64,000 nucleotides of DNA from Lentisalinibacter salinarum. Its GTDB lineage: Bacteria > Pseudomonadota > Gammaproteobacteria > Steroidobacterales > Woeseiaceae. The stretch is from contig NZ_JAPDRH010000004.1 of NCBI RefSeq assembly GCF_040706555.1, forward strand, positions 372,001-436,000, in the 5' to 3' direction. Both the position numbers and the translations under genes were made by a program. Shown one piece after another: positions 1 to 8,071 of this stretch (positions are counted from its first letter, which is position 1; each line of letters opens with the position of its first letter). The notes beneath the pieces were generated by a model. It was not told the origin of the DNA, did not search any database, and saw nothing but the letters and a program-made list of their open reading frames with translations.

Positions 1-37
1 GCGGCCTGCCGCGCCGTGCCGAGCAGTCTACGCACGT

Positions 38-691
38 CTATCTGACCTCACTCTCCAATCGCGCCACGACGTAATGGCTCGCCTTTGGAGTGGGCTGCCA
101 GACCTCCTCGACATGGAAGCCGGCATCGGCGATCCAATGCATGAACTGCGGTTCACGGAACACGCTGATCCTCGGCAGCACACCCAGCGCGCGGCCCACC
201 GGCGCGACCCAGCGGAACCAGGCTGCGATGTCGCCGATGCACGGTGTACTCGAGATCAGCAGACCACCGGGCTTCAGCATGCGCCGCAGCTGGCGCAGCG
301 TGCGCGGCACGTCGGCGACGAGATGCAGGATGCTGTGCGCAAGGATGACATCGTAGCGGGCGCTGGTGTCGAGGGCGTCGATGCTCGAGACCTCGAAGCT
401 GACGTTGTCGATGGCGGCTGCCTCGGCCTTCTGCCGTGCGATCTCTATCATGCGCGGCGAGATATCGGTGGCCAGCATATGGGTGACCCGCGGTGCGTGA
501 TGCAGCGCCGTCGTACCGGTGCCGCAGCCGATCTCCAGTACGTGATCGTGGGGCTCGAGATGGCCGTCGGTCCTGGCGAGCTTGGTTTCGTAGGCCGCCT
601 GATCGGGAACTGCCTTGCGTGCATAGCGCGGTGCGATGAAGTTCCAGAAGCGGGAGTCGGGATGCGGGCGGGTTATTGGCGGGGTACTCAT
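38..691 (-). CDS. Class I SAM-dependent methyltransferase
   Basis: A 217-residue protein with one Rossmann methyltransferase domain. Motif I VLEIGCGTGTTAL lies at residues 51-63, the acidic residue of motif II is in ATDISPRMIEIAR, and a post-motif segment LKPGGLLISSTP follows near residue 140. The residues after motif I resemble ubiquinone/menaquinone-type and small-molecule methyltransferases, but nothing identifies the substrate. It has no signal peptide or membrane segment, so it should be cytoplasmic. It is divergent from the LysR gene at 863 with a 171-bp shared control region, the classical arrangement for a LysR target, so regulation by that neighbour is a reasonable inference. Confidence 0.85.
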   Translation of the reverse strand: MSTPPITRPHPDSRFWNFIAPRYARKAVPDQAAYETKLARTDGHLEPHDHVLEIGCGTGTTALHHAPRVTHMLATDISPRMIEIARQKAEAAAIDNVSFEVSSIDALDTSARYDVILAHSILHLVADVPRTLRQLRRMLKPGGLLISSTPCIGDIAAWFRWVAPVGRALGVLPRISVFREPQFMHWIADAGFHVEEVWQPTPKASHYVVARLESEVR

Positions 692-807
692 GGTGTGCTC
701 TCCGGGCCGGGGACGCCGGCGGGTTCATTGTGTCCGATACTGGCAACGCTTTTTCGCAGAAACCGGGCCTGTTGGCGAAACAGGTAACGTACGGGCGCAT
801 ACTAACC

Positions 808-858
808 ATACGTATATGTTGAGGGAATTCCCTAATCGCGGATATCTGGTATACGTAT
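808..858. promoter_or_regulatory. Candidate operator region between methyltransferase and LysR genes
   Basis: Two copies of the palindrome ATACGTAT (808-815 and 851-858) lie 43 bp apart, about four helical turns, and flank a perfect 12-bp palindrome AGGGAATTCCCT at 822-833. The right-hand copy ends only four bases before the LysR start codon. The symmetry and the divergent genes suggest a binding region for the LysR-type regulator. I see no clean -35/-10 pair that I would call. Confidence 0.4.
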
Positions 859-862
859 CTGC

Positions 863-1753
863 ATGAATTGGCAGGCGTTGGCATTTGATTGGAACCACGT
901 GAGGGCATTCCTCGCGACGGCCGAGGAGGGTTCACTCTCGGCGGCCGCCCGAGCCCTGGGCCTCACGCAGCCCACGCTGAGCAGGCAGGTGTCCGGGCTC
1001 GAAGCGGAACTCGGCGTAACGCTGTTCGAGCGCGGGCGCCGCTCGATGGACCTGACCGAGTCAGGGCTGGCGCTGCTGGAACATGTGCGGGCGATGGGTG
1101 ATGCGGCCACGCGAGTGTCGCTGGCGGCCACGGGCCGCTCGGAGCTCATCGACGGGCACGTCAGCATCACGGCCACCGAGCAGTTCGCCATCCACTACCT
1201 GCCGGGTGCCATCGAACGCGTACGCGAGCGGGCACCGGGCATCGAGATCGAGATCATCCCCGCCAACGCTTCACTGGATATCATCCGGCGCGAGGCAGAC
1301 ATCGCCGTCCGCCACGCGCGGCCCGAACACGGTGACCTGATCGCCAAACGCATCGGCCGGACGTCGGCTCACCTTTTCGGCGCCGCCCACTACCTGGACC
1401 GGATCGGTCGCCCGAGTGCACCTGCCGACCTGGCCGACGCCGACTTCATCGGCTTCGAAAACCAGGCGCGGCTGGTCGAGACGTACAACGCGATGGGTAT
1501 CCCCGTTACGCGCGGGCACTTCAGGATCTACAGCGCCAGTGGCAGCGTCATCCTTGCGCTCATCGAGCGCGGGCTCGGTCTCGGATTCGTCACTCGCGAC
1601 ATCGCGGCGACGCGGCCGGTGCTCGAAGAGGCGCTGCCGTCACTGCCGCCGCTCGAGGTGCCGGTGTGGCTGGTGACCCATCGAGAGTTGCACACGAGCC
1701 GGCGCATCCGGGTCGTGTTCGATACCATCGCCGAGTTCGTCTCGGAGAACTGA
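863..1753 (+). CDS. LysR-family transcriptional regulator
   Basis: A 296-residue protein of normal LysR length. The N-terminal winged helix-turn-helix spans about residues 10-70 (FLATAEEGSLSAAARALG, then TQPTLSRQVSGLE, then TLFERGRR). The remainder is the periplasmic-binding-like effector domain (about 90-290). The chosen ATG gives the usual short leader before the first helix; a Shine-Dalgarno sequence is weak. It is divergent from the methyltransferase at 38-691 and probably controls it and itself, since one ATACGTAT palindrome abuts its start codon. The effector cannot be deduced. Confidence 0.92.
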   Translation: MNWQALAFDWNHVRAFLATAEEGSLSAAARALGLTQPTLSRQVSGLEAELGVTLFERGRRSMDLTESGLALLEHVRAMGDAATRVSLAATGRSELIDGHVSITATEQFAIHYLPGAIERVRERAPGIEIEIIPANASLDIIRREADIAVRHARPEHGDLIAKRIGRTSAHLFGAAHYLDRIGRPSAPADLADADFIGFENQARLVETYNAMGIPVTRGHFRIYSASGSVILALIERGLGLGFVTRDIAATRPVLEEALPSLPPLEVPVWLVTHRELHTSRRIRVVFDTIAEFVSEN

Positions 1754-1882
1754 GGTATGGTCGCCTGTCCGGAGATCCCTCGCCGTGCCTGCGGAGAAAG
1801 GGCGCGGCCTCGCGCTGACATCTCGAATGAAAGCGCAGCCGCGGGCATACTCGTATGAGGCTTCGAGAGGGAGAGGCTGCCG

Positions 1883-2206
1883 ATGAAGGGTGTCAGGCAG
1901 AGAGCGGGGCCCACGAGCGAAGCGGCCTGGAAACGTGAGCTGCATACGGTGCGCAAGGTCCGGGCGGGCGAGTTGCGGCAGGTCGCCGCGGTGCTCGCCA
2001 GGGCGTTCTACGATGATCCTCCGACGTGCTGGACGATCCCGGATGAGGAGCGGAGGGAGGAGATGCTCTATCGGGGATTCCACTTCTACCTGCGCAAGCT
2101 GTGGTTTCGGCGCCACGGATTCGAGGTGACGGAGGAGTTCCGCTTTGCTGAGGACGCGCCGCCGTTGTGGCGCATGTGGCGGGTACCCGGGCAGGTTGGC
2201 GCTTAA
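1883..2206 (+). pseudogene. GNAT acetyltransferase remnant with internal deletion
   Basis: The 107-residue reading frame begins like a GNAT-family N-acetyltransferase (VLARAFYDDPPTCWTIPDEE, residues about 36-55) and ends like the C-terminus of the same family (RRHGFEVTEEFRF, then PPLWRMWR). The central 80 or so residues, which carry the acetyl-CoA pyrophosphate loop (R/Q-x-x-G-x-G/A), are absent, so the head runs directly into the tail. Family members of this type are usually near 190-200 residues. The frame is open and preceded by a purine-rich GAGAGG, so a short protein could still be made, but it should not be catalytic. Confidence 0.6.
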
Positions 2207-2273
2207 CGAGCCAGTCGTTCTGCGGCGGGGGGGAACCTTGAGTGTGCCGATCCTGATGTGATGAACTTCCATC

Positions 2274-2657
2274 GTGAAAGAGGGAGTCCGAATATTCTGG
2301 CTGCTGACGGGGCTGGCGTCGCTCGCCATCGGCGCCGTCGGCGTGGTATTGCCGTTGTTGCCGACGACGCCGTTCCTGCTCGTCGCCGCCTTCGCGTTCG
2401 CTCGTTCATCAGAGCGCCTGGACCGCTGGTTGCGCGAGCACCGTTCCTTCGGGACCTTGATCGACAACTGGCACCGCGACGGCAGCATCGACCGGAAGAC
2501 AAAACGGGTCGCGCTCGTTGTGTTGTTGCTGACGCCGGTGATTACGTGGCTTGTCGGCGCGCCGTTGTGGATCATAGCCGTGCAGCTCGTCGTCCTGAGC
2601 GCGGCGGGGGCCTTCATCCTGATGCGGCCATCGCCGTCTGCAGCTCGCCGTGAGTGA
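2274..2657 (+). CDS. DUF454 (YbaN-type) inner membrane protein
   Basis: A 127-residue protein with a GTG start. It matches the DUF454/YbaN pattern: a first membrane hairpin with VLPLLPTTPFLLVAAFAFAR (about residues 24-43), a conserved charged stretch around SSERLDRWLREH, and two more hydrophobic segments (about 80-95 and 98-116). The family is widespread in proteobacteria and its function is unknown. It is followed after 61 bp by another small membrane protein on the same strand, so the two may be cotranscribed. Confidence 0.8.
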   Translation: MKEGVRIFWLLTGLASLAIGAVGVVLPLLPTTPFLLVAAFAFARSSERLDRWLREHRSFGTLIDNWHRDGSIDRKTKRVALVVLLLTPVITWLVGAPLWIIAVQLVVLSAAGAFILMRPSPSAARRE

Positions 2658-2718
2658 ACAGGATTCGTTTGAGCGTCGGACCGCGGACAATCACCGATAA
2701 AAGGGCGTCAACAGGAAT

Positions 2719-3078
2719 ATGAAAGCACTGTTTCTTGCACTCATCGTTCTCAGTCTGGCCGTGCTTGGTGCGCATTATCTGCGCTACGGAAACGTACCGG
2801 GCGTTGCAACAGCGCTGGCGCTCATCGGCCTTCTGTTCGTGCGCCGCGCCTGGGTTGCCCGGGTCGTCCAGGCAGCACTTGTTCTGGGCGCGGTCGAATG
2901 GGCGCACACGCTTTATGAGCTGGTGCAGATGCGCATGGCGCACGGCGCGCCGGTCGCGCGTATGGCCGCGATCATCGGAGTCGTAATCGCCGTCACGCTC
3001 GGTTCGGTATTGCTGTTCCAGGCCCGGGCGATGAAGCGAATGTACGGCTTGCAGCGGCGCGACCCGGCACCGAACTGA
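2719..3078 (+). CDS. Small integral membrane protein, unknown function
   Basis: A 119-residue hydrophobic protein with about four predicted membrane segments (residues 2-20, 28-42, 48-66 and 82-100) and a short basic C-terminal tail. I do not recognise a named family. Its stop lies 13 bp from the convergent end of the MoeB-like gene. Together with the upstream DUF454 gene it forms a pair of membrane genes of unknown role. Confidence 0.6.
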   Translation: MKALFLALIVLSLAVLGAHYLRYGNVPGVATALALIGLLFVRRAWVARVVQAALVLGAVEWAHTLYELVQMRMAHGAPVARMAAIIGVVIAVTLGSVLLFQARAMKRMYGLQRRDPAPN

Positions 3079-3091
3079 GGCACTCCCGTCT

Positions 3092-4231
3092 TCAGCTTCC
3101 AGCCGGAAACTGTCGCCGCCAGGCCGACAAACCGCCGGCCAGACTGTGCACATGGCGGTATCCCCGGCTTGTCAGCGATTCGGCGGCGACCAGGCTGCGG
3201 GAGCCCGATGCGCAGAATAGTACCAGGCGCTCGGAAGGCGGAAACGGCACGCCGTTCTCGATCAGTTCGGCGAGCGGGACGTGCTGCGAGTGGGGGAGAT
3301 CGTCGGCCAGGCGCTCGTGCGTTTCGCGGACATCGATGAAAATCGGGTCTTCGCCCTTCGCCAACAGCTCCGCTGCCTCCGCCGGTGAGAGTTCGGAGAT
3401 ACCGCTGTCTTCGATAGCACTGCCGCTGCAGAATGCCTGGTAATCGACCAGATCGACGATGCTCGGTGTCTCGCCGCACAGTGCGCAACCCGTATCTCTC
3501 TCTATCCGGAAGGCCGAGAACGTCAAGGTGAGCGCGTCGTAGTGCACGAGCCGGCCGCTCGCGACCTCGCCGATGCCGGCGATCAGCTTGATGACCTCAG
3601 TGGCCTGCAATGTTCCCATGACGCCGGGCAGGACGCCCAGCACGCCGCCCTCTGCGCAGGAGGGGATCAGTCCCGCCGGCGGCGGTTCGGGAAACACACA
3701 GCGGAAGCAGGGGCCTCCAGCATGGTTATAGACCGACAGCTGGCCTTCGAAGCCGAGGATCGACGCCGACACCAGCGGGCGTCCCTCCAGGACGCAGGCG
3801 TCGCTGACCAGGTAGCGGGTGGCGAAATTATCGGCGCCGTCCGCCACCACGTCGTACGCGGCGACGAGTTCTCTGGCGTTGTCGCGGGTGAGTGCGCCGG
3901 GATACTCCTCGATCGTGATGTGGGGGTTGAGATCCCGCAGCCGCGCGGCGCCGCACGCGAGTTTCTCCTGGCCGACCTGGCTCGCGCCGAAGAGTACCTG
4001 CCGATGCAGGTTGGAGGCGTCCACGCGGTCGAACTCGACGATACCGATGCGGCCGACCCCCGCGGCGGCGAGATACAGCGCCAGCGGCGAACCGAGACCG
4101 CCGAGGCCGACGAGCAGCACGGAGGAACCCCCGAGCCTCGCCTGCCCCTCGGGCCCCAGTTCGCGCAGATTGAGCTGCCGGCTGTAGTGCGCGAGTTCAG
4201 CGTCAGTGAATGTGTCGCTGGTATCTTTCAT
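3092..4231 (-). CDS. moeB: MoeB/ThiF-type adenylyltransferase with C-terminal rhodanese domain
   Basis: A 379-residue protein of two domains. The E1-like adenylation domain (about 10-250) has the nucleotide-binding loop VGLGGLGSPL (41-50), an acidic residue in IVEFDRVDASNLHRQ, and zinc cysteine pairs CFRC and CALC. The rhodanese domain (about 280-379) has the persulfide loop FCASGSRS with the cysteine at about residue 340. Such fusions adenylate MoaD- or ThiS-type sulfur carrier C-termini and supply sulfur. A MoaD-like carrier is encoded at 22242, so a role in molybdopterin synthesis fits. The start at 4231 begins at MKDTSDTFT as in homologues; the frame stays open upstream to 4342. The gene is not contiguous with the other cofactor genes. 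Confidence 0.85.
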   Translation of the reverse strand: MKDTSDTFTDAELAHYSRQLNLRELGPEGQARLGGSSVLLVGLGGLGSPLALYLAAAGVGRIGIVEFDRVDASNLHRQVLFGASQVGQEKLACGAARLRDLNPHITIEEYPGALTRDNARELVAAYDVVADGADNFATRYLVSDACVLEGRPLVSASILGFEGQLSVYNHAGGPCFRCVFPEPPPAGLIPSCAEGGVLGVLPGVMGTLQATEVIKLIAGIGEVASGRLVHYDALTLTFSAFRIERDTGCALCGETPSIVDLVDYQAFCSGSAIEDSGISELSPAEAAELLAKGEDPIFIDVRETHERLADDLPHSQHVPLAELIENGVPFPPSERLVLFCASGSRSLVAAESLTSRGYRHVHSLAGGLSAWRRQFPAGS

Positions 4232-4446
4232 CGGAGGATTCGGTGGTCCGCTTCCCGGGTTTCCTGCGGCGCGCCGCCCGCCGCCGTGCCCATAGTCGTG
4301 CCCTGATTGCGAGATCATAGCAACTGTGCCGGGGGGTGCCATTCCGGCGCCTCCGTCACGGGGATTCTGATAGTATTTTCACCAGGGAGCGCGGAGTACC
4401 GTGAGGGTGCCGCGCGGCGTCGCACTCCACCCCCTGGGGTACCGAT

Positions 4447-5196
4447 ATGAAAGATTCCGAGGCAGATCGCAGGGCTCTCGACAGAAGGCAGTTCATCAAG
4501 GTCTGCGCGGGCGCAGGCGTTGCGGTGGCGGCCAATCCGGGACTGATGGCGCGGCCCGCCGGCGAGTTGAGGCCGGGCGAATCCGTCCGGCTGGTGGATT
4601 CCGAGGGCCGGGCGCTGCGCGCCGCCGATCTGGCCGTGGGTGAAAGCTACGTCTTTCACTATCCGTACGTGACGACCCCGTGCTTCCTGATCGACCTGGG
4701 GGAGCGGGCGGAAGCCGGCGCCGAACTGGAGACGGCGGACGGCCGGGCTTACCGCTGGTCCGGGGGGGTGGGGCCCCGCGGCTCGATCGTCGCTTTCTCC
4801 GCGATCTGCGCGCACCGGATGAGTTACCCCACACGGGCCGTCAGTTTCATCGATTATCGGCACCAGCCGGTGTCCGGCGGCGGCGACTCGCCCTGGGGCC
4901 GCGGGCAGGTCATCTACTGTTGCTCCGAGGGCAGTGTCTACGATCCGCAGAACGGCGCCCGCGTGCTTGCCGGACCGGCATCCCAGCCGCTCGCGGCCGT
5001 ACGGCTGGAGTACGACGGGGGCGACGACGCGCTGTACGCCACCGGCATGTACGGCGGCGACATGCTGGAACGCTTCTTCGCGACTTTCGGTTTCCAGATA
5101 GCGCTGGCGCACGGCAGCGACGACATCCGGCGTCCGGTGGCCGAGGTGACGACCGTCTGGCCCATGAGCGAGTATTCCCGCACCGGGGCCTGTTAG
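4447..5196 (+). CDS. Tat-exported Rieske-like protein with altered second ligand box
   Basis: A 249-residue protein. Residues 13-34 form a twin-arginine signal (RRQFIKVCAGAGVAVAAN), so the product should be folded before export. A Rieske-type fold is indicated by box I, CAHRM at 121-125, and by the box II surroundings VYDPQNGARVLAGPASQPL (164-182), the usual pattern after the second ligand loop. Box II itself reads CCSEGS (158-163): neither C158-x-x nor C159-x-x is followed by histidine (Glu161, Gly162; codons gag ggc at 4927-4932). A canonical two-Cys/two-His 2Fe-2S site is therefore incomplete. It stands alone between moeB and an ankyrin gene, with a hairpin and T-run directly after its stop. 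Confidence 0.7.
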   Translation: MKDSEADRRALDRRQFIKVCAGAGVAVAANPGLMARPAGELRPGESVRLVDSEGRALRAADLAVGESYVFHYPYVTTPCFLIDLGERAEAGAELETADGRAYRWSGGVGPRGSIVAFSAICAHRMSYPTRAVSFIDYRHQPVSGGGDSPWGRGQVIYCCSEGSVYDPQNGARVLAGPASQPLAAVRLEYDGGDDALYATGMYGGDMLERFFATFGFQIALAHGSDDIRRPVAEVTTVWPMSEYSRTGAC

Positions 5197-5197
5197 C

Positions 5198-5214
5198 GCC
5201 CGCCGGGCTTTTTT
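5198..5214 (+). terminator. Probable rho-independent terminator after the Rieske-like gene
   Basis: A GC stem GCCC-GCC-GGGC at 5198-5208 is followed at once by six T residues (5209-5214), starting just after the stop codon at 5194-5196. The stem is short (four perfect pairs), so the call is moderate. Confidence 0.5.
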
Positions 5215-5248
5215 CCGGAAGTGTGGTCGGTGTGAAGGGCAGGGGCTC

Positions 5249-6076
5249 TCAGCCGCCGGCTCGTGCCGCCCTTTCCCGTTCCTCGAGTAACCCGACGAGC
5301 TCTTCGTGTCCGGCCGCTCTCGCGATTGCTGCGGGTGTTCGATCCCGGCTGTCGCGCGCCGAGCGGTCGGCGCCGTGCTCGACGAGCATCCGGGCGATGG
5401 TGGCGTTGCCCGTTGCCGCGGCGACGTGCAGGACGGTCGCCCCGGACTCCTGACGGGCCGAGAGATCCGTGCCGGGCGCCTCCAGGAGCATGCGTACGAT
5501 ACCTTCGCGGCCGCTGTGCACGGCACGCATCAGCGGCGTCCAGCCGTAGGCATCACGGATATTCTGATCGGCGCCGGCGGCGAGCAGGGTCCTCGCCACC
5601 GCCGTATGCCCCTTGACTGCCGCCACGCCCAGAGCCGTCCATCCCAGCTTGGCTTTCAGCGCGGGTAGTGCCCCGGCTTCCAGAAGCAGTCTCGCCACGT
5701 CCGGATCGCCGCCGAGGGCCGCATACATGAGCGGTGTGCCGCGATTGGCGTTCCTGGCGTTGGGGTCTGCGCCGGCCGCCAGCAGACGCGCAACGAGAGC
5801 CGGCGCCGGTTGCTGAGCGGCGTACATCAGAGCCGTCTTGCCGTCACCGGTCGCCCGGTCCGGATCGACTCCGCCGCCCTCGAGCAGGTGCGCGATGGCC
5901 GCCATGTCTTTGGCGGCGAGCGCCTCCGACCAGGCATCGCCGCCGCCCGCCGGCGCCGCGGCGATGCCGGAGGCGGCCATGAACAGGCCAAGCGCAAGCG
6001 CCGGGAAAGACACCACGCGCCGGTACCCGGCGGCGGTCGAAGGCACGGATACTCCTTGCGCCGCGCTGGACGTCAA
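5249..6076 (-). CDS. Secreted ankyrin-repeat protein
   Basis: A 275-residue protein. A hydrophobic segment at about residues 22-42 (SFPALALGLFMAASGIAAA) looks like a signal peptide. The rest is a run of ankyrin repeats: GKTALMYAAQ, GTPLMYAALGG, GWTALGVAAVKG, GWTPLMRAVHSG, ATVLHVAAATGN and RTPAAIARAAGH, each about 33 residues apart, ending with a basic tail. It therefore probably works as a periplasmic protein-binding scaffold; partners are unknown. It lies immediately downstream (12 bp) of the cytochrome b subunit of formate dehydrogenase on the same strand, so it could be the last gene of that operon. Confidence 0.85.
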   Translation of the reverse strand: MTSSAAQGVSVPSTAAGYRRVVSFPALALGLFMAASGIAAAPAGGGDAWSEALAAKDMAAIAHLLEGGGVDPDRATGDGKTALMYAAQQPAPALVARLLAAGADPNARNANRGTPLMYAALGGDPDVARLLLEAGALPALKAKLGWTALGVAAVKGHTAVARTLLAAGADQNIRDAYGWTPLMRAVHSGREGIVRMLLEAPGTDLSARQESGATVLHVAAATGNATIARMLVEHGADRSARDSRDRTPAAIARAAGHEELVGLLEERERAARAGG

Positions 6077-6087
6077 ACGCGCTGCCG

Positions 6088-7146
6088 TCAGGTCTGCGTC
6101 GCGGCGGAAGCGCCCGCTGCGGGTGCCTCGTGCCGGGCCGGAGCGCCGTGTTTGACCTCTTCGTACCAGACGTTGTGGTGCTGTTTGGCGAAGCCCTCGT
6201 CGACCTCGCCGCCCACCATGCCCTCAAGGACGCCTTCGACGCCCAAGGTACCCAGGTAAATGTGCCCCAGCGAGACGGCGATCAGGAACAGACCGCTACC
6301 GGCATGCACGATGTGCGAGAGCTGCATGGTGCTCCGCTCCCAGCCGAAGTTCGGGAACAGCAGGTAGAAGCCCGAGATCGTGAGCGCGATGCCGCCGAAG
6401 AACAGCAGCCAGAAGAAGATCTTCTCGCCTGCGTTGGCGAAGCCTGCCGGCGGATGGCCGTCACCGAAGAAACCGCCGGCCGATTTCAGCCAGGCGAAAT
6501 CGTAGCCCCGGAAGATGTTCTTCGGGATCCAGATGAGCAGCATTACCACCAGCCCCGCGACGAAGGGCAGGGCGAGATAGTCGTGGATGGGTTTGGCCAG
6601 CTGCGCCCACGCGGCGAAGCCTTCCTTGCCCAACAGAGGGATGAGCACAGCGCGGCCGAAGATCAGACTCAGCCCCGTGATCGACAGCAGGATGAAGAGG
6701 ATGGCGACGTACCAGTGCAAACCGCGCTCGAAGGCCGTCCACCGTTCCATCCTCCGTCCGGTCTTCTCCTCCAGCTTCTGCTTGCCGAGCACGATATGCT
6801 TGGCAGCCAGGGCGATGAGTGCCGCGATGACCAAAGAACCGCCGAGGAACGTAACAGGTCCGTTACGGACTTCCCGCCAGTTCTCGCCACCGTTCTGGAT
6901 CAGGACACCTTTCTCCGGTCCTGGTACTGCCGAATAGCCGTTCGTGCCTTCGCGCACCTCCCGCCAGTACTCGGCACGGGGATTCACGGCCTCGGTGTCG
7001 GCGTCCGCCGACTGGGCCACGGCGAGCCCTGTATCGTGTATGACGTAGCCGACGAGCGGCAGCGCCATGGCGAGAAGGGACGCCAGCACGACGGTCAATA
7101 TCATCGCGCGACGCCGTGACTTGCTGATGAGTTGCTTTGCAGCCAT
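6088..7146 (-). CDS. Formate dehydrogenase cytochrome b556 (gamma) subunit
   Basis: A 352-residue membrane protein. After an N-terminal membrane segment (about 14-45) there is a periplasmic loop, a further membrane helix (LGGSLVIAALIALAAKHIVLG), and then the four-helix cytochrome b core with histidines in FERGLHWYVAILFILLS, LAKPIHDYLALPFV, QLSHIVHAGSGLFL and VSLGHIYLG, matching FdnI/FdoI-type gamma subunits that bind two b hemes. It would pass electrons from the periplasmic catalytic/FeS subunits to quinone. The N-terminus is longer than that of E. coli FdnI because of the extra helix and loop, a form common in other proteobacteria. It is the last FDH structural gene of the leftward operon. 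Confidence 0.9.
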   Translation of the reverse strand: MAAKQLISKSRRRAMILTVVLASLLAMALPLVGYVIHDTGLAVAQSADADTEAVNPRAEYWREVREGTNGYSAVPGPEKGVLIQNGGENWREVRNGPVTFLGGSLVIAALIALAAKHIVLGKQKLEEKTGRRMERWTAFERGLHWYVAILFILLSITGLSLIFGRAVLIPLLGKEGFAAWAQLAKPIHDYLALPFVAGLVVMLLIWIPKNIFRGYDFAWLKSAGGFFGDGHPPAGFANAGEKIFFWLLFFGGIALTISGFYLLFPNFGWERSTMQLSHIVHAGSGLFLIAVSLGHIYLGTLGVEGVLEGMVGGEVDEGFAKQHHNVWYEEVKHGAPARHEAPAAGASAATQT

Positions 7147-7165
7147 GGGCTAGGCTCCTCTTTCC

Positions 7166-7184
7166 GCCGCGACCGGGTCGCGGC
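7166..7184. other. Intercistronic inverted repeat before the cytochrome b subunit
   Basis: A perfect 9+1+9 inverted repeat, GCCGCGACC-G-GGTCGCGGC, sits in the 67-bp gap between the lipoprotein stop (7214) and the cytochrome b start (7146). It has no T-run on either side, so it is more likely an mRNA hairpin adjusting relative expression, or a protein-binding dyad, than a terminator. Confidence 0.45.
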
Positions 7185-7213
7185 CATGGATCCGTTCGCT
7201 GGTCCGGACCTGT

Positions 7214-7438
7214 CTACCGGTCCGTCTGTACCTGCAGAAATCGGTCATCCAGTTGCTTGCTGTACGCCGGGTCTGTCTCCTTGGCCAGTAGCGGATCTTT
7301 GCTACCTTTGTAGACGCCAGGCTCATGCAGAGTGACATCGACCTGATCGGTGCAACCGATCAAGCCGATCGACAGTACTGCCAGGGCCAGGGTCGACGCC
7401 AGGGGACGAGATCTCGTTGTCATTCCCGTTGCTTTCAT
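7214..7438 (-). CDS. Small lipoprotein of the formate dehydrogenase operon
   Basis: A 74-residue protein. Residues 1-29 are a lipoprotein signal: a basic start (TTRSR), a hydrophobic core (LASTLALAVLSI) and the lipobox LIGC with Cys29. The mature part is about 46 residues, charged (TLHEPGVYKGSKDPLLAKE), with no other cysteine. It lies between the FeS and cytochrome b subunits on the same strand, so it may help assemble or anchor the periplasmic complex; that is inference. An internal ATG five codons later (7423) is an equally possible start. I do not recognise a named family. Confidence 0.6.
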   Translation of the reverse strand: MKATGMTTRSRPLASTLALAVLSIGLIGCTDQVDVTLHEPGVYKGSKDPLLAKETDPAYSKQLDDRFLQVQTDR

Positions 7439-7469
7439 TGTCTGTTCAAGCCTGTATCGCCGAGAAAAA

Positions 7470-8060
7470 CTAGACATCGCGCTTGTAGGCCGTATCCCAG
7501 CCCCAGGTATCGGGACGACCGCCGCGTTTCGTAATCCGCTTGCGATATATATCCGCGACCATGTTGCCGTCGCCGGCCAGCAGTGCTTTGGTGCTGCACA
7601 TCTCGGCGCACAAGGGCAGCTTGCCCTCGGCGAGACGGTTGCGACCGTATTTCTCCAGCTCAGCGGCCGAGTTGTCCTCCTCGGGCCCGCCGGCGCAGAA
7701 CGTGCACTTGTCCATCTTGCCGCGCACGCCGAACGCTTCTTCCTGCGGGAATTGCGGTGCACCGAAGGGGCATGCGTAGAAGCAGTAGCCGCAGCCGATG
7801 CACAGATCCTTGTCGTGCAGGACGACGCCGTCGTTCGTCGTGTAGAAGCAATCTACGGGACAGACAGCCGCGCAGGGCGCGTCGGTGCAGTGCATGCAGG
7901 CGACAGAGATTGACTTCTCGCCGGGTACGCCGTCGTCGAGAGTGACGACGCGACGCCGGTTGACGCCCCAGGGTACCTCATGCTCGTTCTTGCAGGCCGT
8001 CACACAGCCATTGCACTCGATGCAGCGTTCGGCATCACAAAGAAATTTCATTCGTGCCAT
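7470..8060 (-). CDS. Formate dehydrogenase iron-sulfur (beta) subunit
   Basis: A 196-residue four-cluster ferredoxin-type subunit (DmsB/FdnH superfamily). Cysteine groups occur in order: CDAERCIECNGCVTACK, CMHCTDAPCAAVCPVDC, CIGCGYCFYACPFG, and CTFC followed near the C-terminus by CAEMC. These provide the 16 cysteine positions for four 4Fe-4S clusters that carry electrons from the molybdenum site to the cytochrome b. It has no signal of its own and no C-terminal anchor helix, so it would be exported with the Tat-bearing alpha subunit. It lies 11 bp after the alpha subunit. Confidence 0.92.
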   Translation of the reverse strand: MARMKFLCDAERCIECNGCVTACKNEHEVPWGVNRRRVVTLDDGVPGEKSISVACMHCTDAPCAAVCPVDCFYTTNDGVVLHDKDLCIGCGYCFYACPFGAPQFPQEEAFGVRGKMDKCTFCAGGPEEDNSAAELEKYGRNRLAEGKLPLCAEMCSTKALLAGDGNMVADIYRKRITKRGGRPDTWGWDTAYKRDV

Positions 8061-8071
8061 GATCGGGCCTC

